64,000 nt of DNA from Nymphalis io (taxonomy: Eukaryota > Arthropoda > Insecta > Lepidoptera > Nymphalidae): the NCBI RefSeq assembly GCF_905147045.1, contig NC_065910.1, positions 1,240,001 to 1,304,000 on the forward strand. The letters run 5' to 3'. Of the stretch, positions 45,536-56,505 are shown piece by piece. Position numbers and translations under genes: made by a program. The stretch's first letter is position 1; the number at the start of each line of letters is the position of its first letter. The notes under the pieces are model-generated. The model did no database searches. It saw only the letters and a list, made by a program, of their open reading frames with translations, and was not told the origin of the DNA.

Positions 45536-46838
45536 TGTAGTGTTTTTCCTAACCCTTTTTATTTAAACAAATATGCATGTATCTTATTGTTGTTTTCTCT
45601 CAAGAACGTTTGAAGATAAATTAAAATTAAGTAACGAGATTTACATACTCTATGTTTATTTTTAATCTCTATAAAAGCTTTTATAAAAAGTGTATTATAT
45701 TACCACCCATCGCAAACATTTTATATGAATATAAATGAGACTGTTTTTTTATCTATTGCTATGTTTTTATATATTGCTCCCCAAAGACTACCGCAATATT
45801 TCTATTCTCGATAAACATAAAAATCATTAATATATCATTTTAACTCATTAATCTGTACAAAGCAAATAAAACAATTATCGTATTTGTTCCACGTTTGTAA
45901 CCGCTAACGATCTCATGTCGTACAACGTCACAGCAACGCATTAGCTATATCAATCACCGCTACTCGATAACAGATGGCGCTGCACTTTGGCTGGTTTCCA
46001 GCTCTCTGATTGGCCATTCGGCTTATATGGTTTATATATCACTGAAGTACTGATTTGTTTCTCACAAAACGAGATGGTTATGAGTTGTGGTTCTTTGTTA
46101 TAGTTTGGGTATATAATTAAATATTATATTTAATTATTATAGATCAATATATAAACATTATTTACAATTAATTTATCTGAGAGATAATTAGAGAAAATTT
46201 ATAATTAATGTATTTGTATCTAACTGGTACAATAACGAAATTCATAGTTGCTGTAAATTGCTTAGCATGATATGTATTTTGAGTTAAGTCTTTTAATTGA
46301 CTTGTTCGAGTTGGTACCACTCTCCAATTGTTTATGCTGCTAATAGCAAGTTTTTATATTCCAAAAAAAAACAGAGATTGTTTAGATATAATTACACGTC
46401 CAAAGAGTATACCAAGGTCAATTCTAAGTAACTTACTTGGTCACGCCTTCGTGTTGATTATACTTTTTGTATTATTGTCAATACTGCTTATCCATAGACG
46501 TCTTTACCATTCAGTGAACTATTTGCTTGTCTATTTCATAACATAATTAAACCATCTCTATTAAAGTTGAAAACAATATGAGTAATCTCTGGAGTCTATC
46601 AGATGAAATTAGGCATTAAATATTCAAACAAAACAGGAATTAAAACAGGGAACGAGATTATCTCGCAAATTAGATGAGGATACACAAATACAAGTCAATT
46701 TGTGTATTAACTAGTAATAATTGTATGTCCTACATGTCCTTGCACATTAACTATATCAATCGCAGCTATTCGATAACAGATGGCGCTACACTTTGGCTGC
46801 CGTCCAGCTCTGTGATTGGTCATCCGGCATGTATTGTT
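45443..46838 (+). repeat. Two homologous block pairs at about the same offset
   Basis: GTAAATTGCTTAGCATGATA plus 11 more bases at 45443-45473 recur at 46253-46283 with one mismatch (offset 810). GATAACAGATGGCGCT, then ACTTTGGCTG, CCAGCTCT and GATTGG at 45966-46012 recur from 46772 (offset 806). The DNA between shows little similarity. This is either an eroded tandem duplication or two dispersed repeats. Confidence 0.5.
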
Positions 46839-46839
46839 T

Positions 46840-47540
46840 AAAGTCGAACACATTTTGTGAATTATTGGGATGTAACCGTTCGTTTGAAAATTTCTGATTA
46901 ACGATTTGTTGCTAATATATCATGTATGTCTTTACAAGGTATTGAGTTATTTATCTTGCTCTTGTTTAATATTGTCTGGTGACAGTTTTTATAAAATCTT
47001 CTCAGTATAAACTACATTCCGAAAAAAATATAATTTAATACTGTATCATGACGATTCAAAAGTATTTTTGAAGCTACCTGAATGAAGAATATTTTTATTG
47101 TGTATTTGAGCCATCCATCAAAATCAAGGTCAATGATTGACTGCACCCAATGTTGACATTCTATGCACAAATTAGGTGTTTTTATTGATTTTTCTATCGC
47201 AAAACCCAAAATATTAAATAGAAACTAACCGAAACAGCGCCACAATTAATTGTAAGCATTATCACGAGGGATAACTGCGCTGTTAACACCCCAGGTTGGG
47301 ATGAAACGGATCTTGGACGGAACGAATTAAATTAATTAATTTGTGCTCTTAACACGATAACTTATAGTAAAATATTTAATATTGTGTATTCTATATTTAA
47401 ATGTTTGTGGTACAAACTTTACACTTTTATTTTCTTAGTTAATTATATATCTAAATCTGTAGATGAATATTTAGATAGTTATTAACAGAAAATATTTACA
47501 TTAAGGATGTATAGAAATTACTATGATTAAAAATAGCTAC
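46840..47540. other. Intergenic, nothing recognised
   Basis: The minus-strand 65-codon ORF at 47012-47209 contains a splice-acceptor-like CTTCATTCAG but no support for coding. Confidence 0.3.
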
Positions 47541-47720
47541 TGTACAAATCGAGACCGCGTGGAATGGTACTAGCTGCATTTCCCCTTTGATTAGCAATTT
47601 TCACTCTCTGACCAAAAAATTAACCAGCCCTCATGTTACCAGTACCTCTGCTGGTGGTACATTGAGATGAGGTGTTATATCATTAATATAAGTTTTGCAC
47701 TATTAATCCAAGGTGCAAGG
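47540..47720 (+). repeat. Dispersed repeat J, copy 2
   Basis: ACAAATCGAGACCGCGTGGA and ATGGTACT, then CAATTTTCACTCTCTGACC and CAGTACCTCTGCTGGTGGTA. It is related to 33170-33325 on the other strand. Confidence 0.35.
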
Positions 47721-48455
47721 GTTCAACCGTTAATGGTACCGATTTGAACAAGTACGAATTATTGAAATTGCCTTTTTAGAGGTGCCTGTTTTTGTTTATT
47801 GAAATATTCGATTGCGTTATTTCAAAAATATTACGTTGTATTTGTGTATTTATGTGGACGAGTATTCTCACAAACGATAACTTTGTGTTTGTAATGAGAT
47901 ACGAATCTCACGTCCGAATTTAACAACGTGTATGTAAATTATATATGTATATATAAATAACAATAGTATTATTATATATATGCAATGATAATATGATCCG
48001 CTCTCCTCGAATAATCCCAGTTGCCGTCTGAAACCGGACACGCGATGCTCTCTCACGCGTCCAAGACATAAAATTATAAGGCAGGTAAAATATGTTGAGT
48101 TTCAAACAAATTTTCAAACAAAACATAAGTCAATAAGCGAAATACTAAATAATAGTTTGTAAGCCACTGAATTTTCGTTTACAAACTATGTTTTCAAATT
48201 CTGCTATTGTAATGGCCCGATCATATAGAGCCAGTAAAAGCAATTAGAATTGCCATTTCAATATTATTTAATGCAAATGTATGATAACGGTTATGTTAGA
48301 GGGAATCGTTAAAACCGATATTCTGATATTGTGGTTCGGATTTCAAATCGTATTATTGTAACTTTTATATTAATATTTGAGCAAAGAATAACGCCGGTTT
48401 ATTGTGTTTCGGTCGCAAAACATACTGTATTTATATTAAAAAGGTTGGTATACAC

Positions 48456-48542
48456 TGTTTGCAAGATCCCATGTACTAGGCCAGAGACCTGTATTATTCT
48501 CACACCTCATCCACGAGACGAACAGTTTTATTTGAAATCGGA
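48456..48542 (+). other. Weak exon candidate ending in a GTGAGTT donor
   Basis: A TTTGCAAG acceptor-like site near 48464 and a GGAG/GTGAGTT donor at 48543 frame a short open segment (IPCTRPETCIILTPHPRDEQ then FYLKSE). No partner exon was found; it may be noncoding. Confidence 0.15.
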
Positions 48543-48825
48543 GGTGAGTTAATTACAATTTTAGTAATACTAATATAACGTAATCTGTACGAGGTAATGT
48601 AAATATTTGTTGCGTTTGTGTGCGTGTGATATACATGTGTGATTTAAAGTATACAATAAAAAAATATTGCAGTAATCAATTACTAATGTTGCGATAGAAA
48701 AAACTTAAATTATTTATATTTATTATAAATAAGATAAAAATGAAGAATAAGTAAAAATAAGTAACAGAAAAGTGTGGCCGTCACCGGAATCGCCGTAGAT
48801 TTGAAACATCGAAATGTACGGCTAT

Positions 48826-50259
48826 CATCATCATCAGCCGAAAGACGTCCACTGCTGGACAAAGGCCTCCCCCAAGGATTTCCACGTTGGCCGATCTTGC
48901 GCTGCCCGCATCCAACGGCTTCCCGCGACTCGTTCTAAGTCGTCGGTCCACCTTGTAGGGGGCCTGCCCACGCTGCGTCTTCCGGTTCGTGGTCGCCACT
49001 CGAGAACCTTCCTGCCCCAGCGACTGTCGGTTCTGCGAGCAATGTGCCCCGCCCACTGCCACTTCAATTTAGCAATTCTTCGGGCTATGTCGGTTACTTT
49101 GGTTCGCCTGCGGATTTCATCATTTCTGATTCGATCTCGCAGAGAAACTCCGAGCATAGCCCTCTCCATTGCCCTTTGAGTGACCTTGAGCCTTCTTATG
49201 AGGCCCATTGTGAGCGACCACGTCTCTGATCCATAAGTCATCACTGGCAACACACACTGGTCGAAGACTTTCGACTTGAGACACTGCGGTATTTGGGATG
49301 AGAAGATATCGTGTAGCTTCCCGAACGCTGCCCAGCCGAGTTGAATTCGACGATTGACCTCTTTCTCGAAGTTGGACCTACCTAGTTGGATGGTCTGACC
49401 TAGGTAGACATAGTTGTCTACAACTTCGAGTGCAGAATTTCCAACCTTGACTTGAGTGGGTGCAACATGGATGTTCGACATGATTTTCGTCTTGTCCATG
49501 TTCATTTTTAGACCCACTTGTTGGGAAACCCTGCTGAGGTCATCGAGCATAGTGCCGAGGTCTTCCAAGGTCTCAGCCATAATTACAATGTCATCGGCAA
49601 ATCGAAGATGAGTGATGTACTCGCCGTTAATATTGATGCCAAGTCCGTTCCAGTCCAGAAGCTTGAAAACATCTTCCAATGCAGCGGTAAACAGTTTCGG
49701 AGATATCACGTCTCCCTGTCTTACACCTCTCTGCAGTTGGATAGGTTTTGAGTTCTGATCCTGGAGTCGGATCGACATGGTGGCGTTCTCGTACAAGCAC
49801 TTTAACACCCTGATATACCGATAATCAATTTGGCACCTTTGAAGAGAATTCAGCACGGCCCAGGTTTCGATCGAATCAAAGGCTTTCTCATAGTCCACAA
49901 ACGCTAAGCAAAGTGGCTGGTTATACTCCTCAGTCTTCTGTATAACTTGCCGCAGCGTATGTATGTGGTCTATGGTGCTAAAGCCTTTCCGGAATCCGGC
50001 TTGTTCGGGTGGCTGGAAGTCGTCAAGCCTTTGCTCGAGACGATTCGTAATGACTCTCGAAAACAACTTGTAAACATGACTCAGCAGTGAGATGGGCCTG
50101 TAATTCTTCAGAAGGGTTTTATCACCCTTCTTAAAGAAAAGTACCACCACACCTCTGTGCCATGCTTTTGGCGTTTGACCTTTGGCAATGACGGAGTTAA
50201 AAAGCCTCTGAAGAGCCCTGAGGATCGGTGTACCACCCGCCTTCAGAAGCTCTATTTTC
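48826..50259 (-). mobile_element. 5'-truncated RTE with 8-bp TSD
   Basis: The TSD ACGGCTAT lies at 48818-48825 and 50260-50267. In minus sense the insert starts mid-ORF, just before the IELLKAGG block, and ends GTCCAGCAGTGGACGTC, then GGCTGATGATGATGAT, a short trinucleotide tail. It is a different RTE subfamily from 52-55 kb, being clearly diverged in protein. It lies in the same orientation as the gene exon at 50302-50523. Confidence 0.92.
48834..50258 (-). pseudogene. RTE reverse transcriptase, open but lacking endonuclease
   Basis: About 474 codons with no frameshift or stop. RT blocks in order: VVVLFFKKGDKTLLKNYRPI, FVDYEKAFDS, GVRQGDVISPKLF, LRFADDIVIM (FADD at 49601-49590), MNMDKTKIM, YVYLGQ. 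The C-terminal tail MERAMLGVSLRDRIRNDEIR, then RWTDDLERVAG and FVQQWTSFG-stop, is typical of insect RTE-type elements. The endonuclease half was lost on insertion and the apparent start codon is a GTG created at the TSD junction, so it is not an autonomous gene. The intact frame suggests a fairly young copy. Confidence 0.9.
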
Positions 50260-50301
50260 ACGGCTATTCTATTGTCAAAATTATTTGTAAAGTATACTTA
50301 C

Positions 50302-50523
50302 ATTCGATCTGAAGCCTTCTAATGTAAACACTAGACCATCGAGGCATTTAAACTGAGTATCATAAACATCTGTTTCAACAGCTATTACCGATAACATGGA
50401 ATTACTTCTATTTATTTGGTAATTCACTTGCATTGTACAAGAGTCCACACACCAAACCTTGCCACCCGCCGGAACAGCTGCAAGGCTTGCAACTAGGTGT
50501 CGCTGCAAGGCTTTTTCGGTCAT
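50302..50523 (-). CDS. First coding exon of an unidentified gene (partial)
   Basis: ATG at 50523-50521 opens exactly 74 codons (phase 0) ending GGCTTCAGATCGAAT, followed by the near-perfect donor GTAAGTATAC. The peptide is well mixed and protein-like: KVWCVDSCTMQVNYQINRSN, then LSVIAVETDVYDTQFKCLDG and LVFTLEGFRSN. There is no signal peptide. Upstream, 50524-50760 is GC-richer than the genome around it and looks like a 5' UTR. It contains a short upstream ORF, and an overlapping frame starts 14 nt before the chosen ATG. I chose this ATG because its frame runs open to the donor. The next exon was not found; it would lie at lower coordinates beyond the RTE insertion. I do not recognise the family. 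Confidence 0.5.
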
Positions 50524-50699
50524 CTTTCAGCAACATCTAGCTTGACTTGCGCCCGCCTGCTCGTGCTACCGTCGACTTGAGTACCCGCTCATTTGCAAGA
50601 AGAAACTCGAAGGAAGAAAGAAATTGCATATTTCTTGCCGCCGATAAGGTTTTCCAACTGCTAACGAAATGTGAAGCTTATCTAATCCGACGACGCCGT

Positions 50700-50765
50700 T
50701 CTGTGTCGAAAGAACGAGTTTAGTGTGTAGACTCCTTGCTATTTATTATCTTATCAAACAACATT
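50700..50765 (-). promoter_or_regulatory. Possible promoter of the 50.5-kb gene
   Basis: In minus sense TTTGATAAGATAATAAATAG combines a GATA-type site with an AT-rich TATA-like run, about 200 nt upstream of the ATG and just downstream of a SINE A remnant. Suggestive only. Confidence 0.2.
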
Positions 50766-50784
50766 ATTCATTTCATTAGTTAGA

Positions 50785-50900
50785 TCTCATGAATCTTAAT
50801 GATTATTGCGAGTTCAAACCCGACAAGCTCTGAATTTTCATGTACTTAATTTGTGCTTATAATTCCTTAACTCTTGGCATTGAAAGAAAACAAACAGTAA
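50785..50900 (+). repeat. SINE A head fragment, diverged
   Basis: CATGAATCTTAATGATTATT, GAGTTCAAACCCGACAAGC (box B) and TGAATTTTCATGTACTTAAT. It is truncated where SINE B begins. Confidence 0.55.
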
Positions 50901-50901
50901 G

Positions 50902-51165
50902 TGGTGGACCACTTATCATCAGGTGGCCCAATTGCCGCCCATAGACATTGGCGAGGTAAGAAATAATAACCATTCCTTATCTCGCCAATGTGCCACCAAC
51001 CTTGGGAATTTTATGTCCCTTGTGCCTTTAGTTACATTGGCTCATTCATTCTTCAAACCGGAACGCAACAATACTAAGTATTGCTTTTTAGCGGCAGAAT
51101 ATCTGATGAGTGGGTGGGTGGTACCCACCCAGTCGGGCCTGCATAAGGCCCTACCGCCAGTTAAA
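50902..51165 (-). mobile_element. SINE B, near full length
   Basis: Plus sense CCACTTATCATCAGGTGGCC, CCCATAGACATTGGCGAGG, CCAACCTTGGGAATTTTATG, CTTCAAACCGGAACGCAAC, GGCCCTACCGCCAGTTAAAG. An 89-codon plus-strand ORF through it is a by-product. Confidence 0.8.
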
Positions 51166-51169
51166 GCCC

Positions 51170-52070
51170 TTACAGCAGCGTGGTTGAATTAGCTTGAAAT
51201 CCAATGGAGATTCGGTCTAGTCCAGCAATAGGATGTTTGTGGGTATTGTTTGAAATAAATACTTCAAACAATCCTCAGTTATTTATCTAAGGTAAATGCG
51301 AATATCTCTAGCAAACAAATTTATCTAAATATTTTAGTGGATTTTCATGTATAATTTTTGCAAATTTTATTTGTCTTGATAAACCTTATCTAAAATGATA
51401 ACCCATCGTTCAAGTACGAGGGGTTAAACGAGATTGTTTAGTAAATAATAATGTATTATAACGATAGTCTAATGGGTTTTGCGGTTTATGGGTTTTTTAT
51501 CGTAATAAAAATGACGGACTAAAGATAAGTCGTTTCTCTCTGTTCTGACTTGATACGGCTCTAAGGACCAAATTTTAATATTTCTATTTTTTTACAAATT
51601 TTAATTTTTTTATTTTAGTTGAAGGTATGTAACTTGTAAAGCGTCAATATACATTTGGTGTGATACTAACATAAACGTGATTTAAATAAAAAGTAATGTC
51701 ATCTATTATTGTATTATAGTAAAAAGTAATGTCATCTATGTAGCAAAAAATAAACATTTATATAATGACAATAGCTTTGACAATCTTAGAAAGGTTATAT
51801 TTATGGTTTAAAGTTTAGGCAGTTTTGTGAAACAGTGTTGCAAGTGTTGGTATAGACTTGTTTATTTCGATACCAATCAGTTATAGTGCCTTCATCATAA
51901 TCCTGCTGCATTGTTGTGTATTACATTAAAAGGGTGAGTGAGTGTAAGTGTAGCTAAAAGTGCAAGGTATTTTGAATCTCAGATGCTATATATATTTTTA
52001 TTTAACTTTTATCCAAATTAAATATTGCAAAATTTTCCCCTAACATATAATAGTATTTTGCAATTATATG
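51170..52070. other. Intergenic with a short direct duplication
   Basis: TAAAAAGTAATGTCATCTAT occurs exactly at 51687-51706 and 51720-51739. Otherwise AT-rich with nothing recognised. Confidence 0.5.
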
Positions 52071-52369
52071 AATAGTACTCCCCCAATCTCATCCCGTGGG
52101 TGTCGTAAGAGGCGACTGAGGGACGGGGAAAAGGGGGGATGGGCAGCAGCGTCCCCCCTCCCATAAACATCTTACCCCCTACTGCGCTCGCCAACACGCC
52201 TGCCCAGCGCGGCGAGTATGGGCAAACCCCTCCCTAAATGGCAGATGCGCCCAAAAAAAGGCCCCCAGTTACCGGCAAGCCCGCTAGGCCCGACCAAGGT
52301 AGCGGTCGCGGTATCGGCAGTGCAGGGGGTGCTAAGAATCACCGGTTCACGGCAGGCTAACGACTGAAC

Positions 52370-53122
52370 ATGGCAACGTATAATGGACGCTCGATGAGGC
52401 TGGACCATCACCTCGCCGAATTAGAAGTAGAGTTAAGTCATATAAACTGGCATATACTGGGGTTATCTGAAGTCCGAAGACAGGGGGAGGACACGATAAC
52501 TCTAGAGTCCGGTAACTTACTCTACTTCCGCGAAGGTGATAACCTCTCCCAGGGTGGTGTCGGTTTTCTAGTCAAAAAGGATCTCATTAGCAGCATTGTG
52601 GAAATCAGTAGTGTGTCGAACCGGGTAGCGTACCTTGTCCTAAAACTTTCCGACAGGTACTCCCTGAAGGTTGTACAGGTATATGCGCCAACTTCGACAT
52701 ACTCTGATGATGTGGTCGAAGCGATGTACGAGGACATCGCAAAGGCCCTCAACGACACCTCGAGGGCCCACTACAATGTTGTTATGGGAGACTTTAATGC
52801 TAAAGTGGGAGTACAAGATAGCGGTGAATCGAAAGTCGGACCTTACGGCTTGGGCTGCAGAAATCACAGGGGGCAAATGCTGGTAAACTTTCTCGAAGCG
52901 CAGGGGCTTTTTTTGATGAATTCTTTCTTTCAAAAGAAGCCTCAGAGGAGGTGGACCTGGCGAAGCCCCGATAACGTGACAAGGAACGAGATAGACTTTA
53001 TCATTTCGAATAAAAGGCACATATTTAGAGATGTTTCAGTGATCAACAGGTTTAATACCGGAAGTGATCACCGCTCGGTTCGAGGCACTCTAAATATCAA
53101 CTTAAAAGCCGAAAGATCGTGA
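52370..53122 (+). pseudogene. RTE ORF, endonuclease domain
   Basis: 250 codons from ATG 52370; an in-frame TAA lies four codons upstream. Apurinic endonuclease motifs: TYNGRS near residue 3, LSEVRRQ with the catalytic Glu, VQVYAPT, VVMGDFNAKVG, RNEIDFI and SDHRSVRG. All catalytic blocks look intact. The frame stops at TGA 53120-53122, and the same frame continues at 53123, so the stop is probably a mutation. Confidence 0.9.
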
Positions 53123-53785
53123 ATGATGAGGTCTACTCTCCGACCTACCATGCTCCAAGCTGCTCAAGGCTCCGAAAAGTTCCAAATGGAACTTCAAAAT
53201 CAATTCACCGCGTTGGAAACCATAAGCAGCATTGATGAGAGAACCGACACGCTGGTCAAAATACTGCAAAACACATCCCGCAAGTGTTTTCCGCCACAGA
53301 GAAGAGACAACGCACCAAAACTCTCTGCTGAGACACTCGAGCTCATGAGAAAACGACGAGAACTACCATCGTTTTTGTCAGATAAGGCCTTAAACCGAAC
53401 AATAAAAACGCTGACGCGACGCGATCTCCGACGCTCCAATACCCGTGCCATCAAGGCTGCGATTGAGCAAAATCGGGGATCGAAAGTGTTCGCTCGCAAG
53501 TTTGGGAGGCCGCGTCTGACAAAACTTAAAACTGAAAATGGTGGGGTCGTTACCTCTAGGCCTGAGATTATCGGAGAAGTAGAGAGGTTTTATGGGCAGT
53601 TGTTCTCTTCAAGATCGGATAAACCCGTGGGAATCAGTATTGATGACCAGCACGCCCCTCTTATGCGCCATTACTCCGAGGAGCTCCCGGTCGTTGACCA
53701 AGGAGAGATTAGGGCGGCTCTAGAACAGCTTAAAAACAACAAATTGTGGTATTGTTTTTCAAGAAAGGTGATAAAACCCTCTTGA
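53123..53785 (+). pseudogene. RTE ORF, linker and start of RT
   Basis: Same frame as the endonuclease part. It encodes the basic linker (TLTRRDLRRSNTRAIKAA, ...KFGRPRLTKLKTENG) and ends LEQLKNNK. It then jumps into the LFFKKGDK block in the wrong frame. Compared with the copy at 48.8-50.3 kb, at least about 40 codons between these points (including ELLKAGG) are missing. Confidence 0.85.
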
Positions 53786-55062
53786 AAAACTACAGACCAA
53801 TCTCCCTCCTGAGTCACGTGTATAAGCTGTTCTCAAGAGTCGTCACGAACCGTCTCGCCAGACGACTTGACGAGTTCCAGCCCCCAGAGCAAGCCGGCTT
53901 TCGATCAGGCTACAGCACCGTGGACCACATCCATACTGTTCGGCAGATTGTGCAGAAGACCGAAGAGTACAATCAGCCGCTGTGTATGGCATTTGTGGAC
54001 TACGAGAAAGCCTTCGACTCCATCGAAACCTGGGCAGTGCTCGACTCATTGCAGAGATGTCATATCGATTGGAGATATATCGAGGTACTGAGATGTCTGT
54101 ACAACGCCGCTACAATGACTGTCCACATCCAGGACTGTAAGACGAAGGCGATCCAACTGCGCAGAGGGGTGAGACAGGGGGATGTAATATCCCCGAAACT
54201 GTTCACCAACGCGTTGGAAGACGTTTTCAAAACGCTGGATTGGACTAGGTATGGAGTCAATGTAAACGGCGAGTACATCTCACACCTTCGATTTGCCGAC
54301 GATATCGTCATCATAGCAGAGTCGCTGGAACAACTCACCGGAATGCTGCGTAGCCTAGGCGAGTCTTCCCGGTGTGTCGGTCTCGGTATGAACTTGGACA
54401 AGACCAAGGTCATGTTCAATAGGCATGTCGTGCCGGGACCGATATACGTCGAGGGGAAACCTCTCGAAGTTGTTAGTGAATATACCTACCTAGGACAGAT
54501 AATACAAGTCGGTAGGAACAACTTCGAGAAGGAAGCCGATCGAAGAATTCGCTTGGGATGGGCAGCATTTGGCAACCTTCGTCAAGTCCTCAAGTCGTCT
54601 ATACCGCAATGTTTGAAGACGAAAGTCTTCAACCAATGCGTCTTACCTGCCATGACATACGGTGCCGAAACGTGGACACTAACTGCGGGACTAGTCCACA
54701 AATTCAAAGTCGCTCAGCGTGCTATGGAGCGAGCTATGCTCGGAGTATCTTTGAAGGATAAGATCAGAAATGAGATTATCCGGAAAAGAACCCGAGTCAC
54801 CGACATAGCTTGCAAAATTAGCAGGCTGAAGTGGCAGTGGGCTGGTCACGTATGTCGTAGGACCGATGGCCGTTGGAGCAGACGAGTCCTAGAGTGGAGA
54901 CCGCGAATCGGCAAGCGCAGCGTAGGGCGCCCTCCAGCCAGGTGGACCGACGACCTTAAGAAGGTGGCGGGCACCAACTGGATGCGGAAGGCGGAGGACA
55001 GGGAGCTTTGGCGCACCTTGGGAGAGGCCTATGTTCAGCAGTGGACAACGATTGGCTGTTGA
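53746..55062 (+). pseudogene. RTE ORF, reverse transcriptase and C-terminus
   Basis: 438 codons, shifted by one frame from the upstream part. RT blocks: LFFKKGDKTLLKNYRPISLL, FVDYEKAFDSIETW, GVRQGDVISPKLF, LRFADDIVII (FADD at 54292-54303), MNLDKTKVM, YTYLGQIIQ. The tail has MERAMLGVSLKDKIRNEIIR, GRPPARWTDDLKKVAG and FVQQWTT-like YVQQWTTIGC-stop. The catalytic aspartates are present; the fingers region is truncated by the deletion, so the ATG at 53746 is not a genuine start. Confidence 0.92.
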
Positions 55063-55074
55063 TTGAATTATATG

Positions 55075-55385
55075 TTGAATAATTATATATTATTATTATT
55101 ATTATATATGTTGAATAAACCTGAAGTTAAATTACATACTCTTTCTTAAAATTTGATCCGAATAGCTAAATAAAATCTTCCTTTTAAATATGTTTTTATA
55201 TATGAACTGGCTGGAAATAAAAAAATAAGCAGGCATATAAAAAATCAAACATTAAAAATAACAAAAAAAAAAAACACCAAAATAACACGTTTGTCCAGAT
55301 CATTAAAAAAAGTGTCTATATGTATTTGTAAGCTGAAAAGATCACAACACACTTTGATCTAAGCGAAAAGGCCGAGAAGCGATAT
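55075..55385. other. Intergenic, nothing recognised
   Basis: AT-rich flank with a short ATT run and a second TATGTTGAATAA copy near 55108. Confidence 0.4.
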
Positions 55386-55389
55386 AAAA

Positions 55390-55704
55390 AAACCGAGATG
55401 GCCTAGTGGTTAGAACGCGTGAATATTAACCGATGATCGTGGGTTCAAGCCCGGGCAAGCACCACTGAATTTTCATGTGCTTAATTTGTGTTTATAATTC
55501 ATCTCGTGCTTGACGGTGAAGGCAGGAAGAAGGAAAACATCGTGAGGAAACCAGCATGCGTCAAATTTCATTGAAATTATGCCACATGTGTATTCTACCA
55601 ACACACATTGGAGCAGCGTGGTGGAATAAGCTCCAAACCTTCTCCTGAAAAGGGAGATTAGGCCTTAGCCCAGCAGTGCGTCATTAACAGGCTGTTACTT
55701 TACT
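55390..55704 (+). mobile_element. SINE A, full length
   Basis: Head GAGATGGCCTAGTGGTTAGA, box B GGTTCAAGCCC, then a small insertion GCAGGAAGAAGG within GGTGAAGGAAAACATC, 3' end CAGCAGTGCGTCATTAACAG. No clear TSD. Confidence 0.9.
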
Positions 55705-55799
55705 TTTTTTATGTATTTGTAAGAGTATTACAAAAATTTATACCTCGTATATTTCCAATTGAGAGAAACAAATAAACATCAATCAAAATAAGGATACAG

Positions 55800-55993
55800 G
55801 AGTGGAAGTTAGAAATACTCGTCGTTGTTTGCTCGTTCTGAAACTTGACAAACTTCGCCTTCGTACAAACGATTGGAAAGAAGCACTTGAACTATTGATT
55901 CCGTACTCTTACATCGAACTGTGGCAATCGTTACTTGACATAAGTACATCTAGAGCTACATCTAGAGAGCTGATATCAGAGGTCTCTGTTTAA
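55800..55993 (+). other. Weak coding candidate, 63 codons
   Basis: Open frame with mixed composition (LVLKLDKLRLRTNDWKEALE, then IPYSYIELWQSLLD) after an AGGATACAG acceptor-like site. It may be a last exon or transposon debris; no family is recognised. Confidence 0.15.
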
Positions 55994-55999
55994 GTGCGT

Positions 56000-56355
56000 A
56001 TCCTCTATGACGCACCAAATATGCTTCATTGTTCAACTGCTTTAATTGAGATGTACGACAACGCTTTAAGTTTTCCCAAACACCGACACCCCATCAGTAT
56101 TCTTTATTGCACACTCCAAGGTAATTAATCCACTATAGGACTAGTTGCGTGGACCGCTTTTGAAAGAGCGTGGTGCGGCACAGTGAATATATACCCTTAG
56201 AGACGAGTTAAATTCGAAGTTTAATCTACTACTATGTTACAATTATATTAATAGTATTGTAGTGTATATCTTTGATCCATAGACAAATTCTTATTTTTGT
56301 TATAATGTGCTGGCATTTAATACCTATTGGATGAAAAAATATAATTTTGTAGCTG
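56000..56355. other. Intergenic, nothing recognised
   Basis: Moderately complex sequence without a supported feature. Confidence 0.3.
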
Positions 56356-56505
56356 CTCCTCCCCTTGTGCCTGTAATTACACTGGCTCACTCACCCTTTA
56401 AACTGGAACACAACAATACTAATTATTATGACTGATTTTGGTAGAATATGTGATGGATGTGTGGTACCAACTCAGACAGGCTCGCACGAAGTCCTACCAC
56501 CAAGT
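56356..56505 (-). repeat. SINE B fragment
   Basis: CCCCTTGTGCCTGTAATTAC, CACCCTTTAAACTGGAACAC, GTCCTACCACCAAGTG (plus sense). This is the head half only. Confidence 0.75.

Larger units (their letters stand above)
52071..55065 (+). mobile_element. RTE-type LINE, nearly full length, degenerate
   Basis: About 3.0 kb flanked by a probable 9-bp TSD AATTATATG (52062-52070 and 55066-55074). Order: GC-rich 5' leader with the 30-bp motif shared with the CR1-like LINE (52093-52122), endonuclease frame, linker and RT N-terminus, RT frame, and a very short 3' end GGCTGTTGATTG. Defects are one in-frame TGA (53120-53122) and an internal deletion with frameshift near 53740-53746. The 22743-23052 fragment is about 99% identical to its 3' end, so active relatives existed recently. 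Confidence 0.93.

Noticed and set aside
50923..51192. 89-codon plus-strand ORF
   Set aside because: It is the antisense frame of a SINE B copy.
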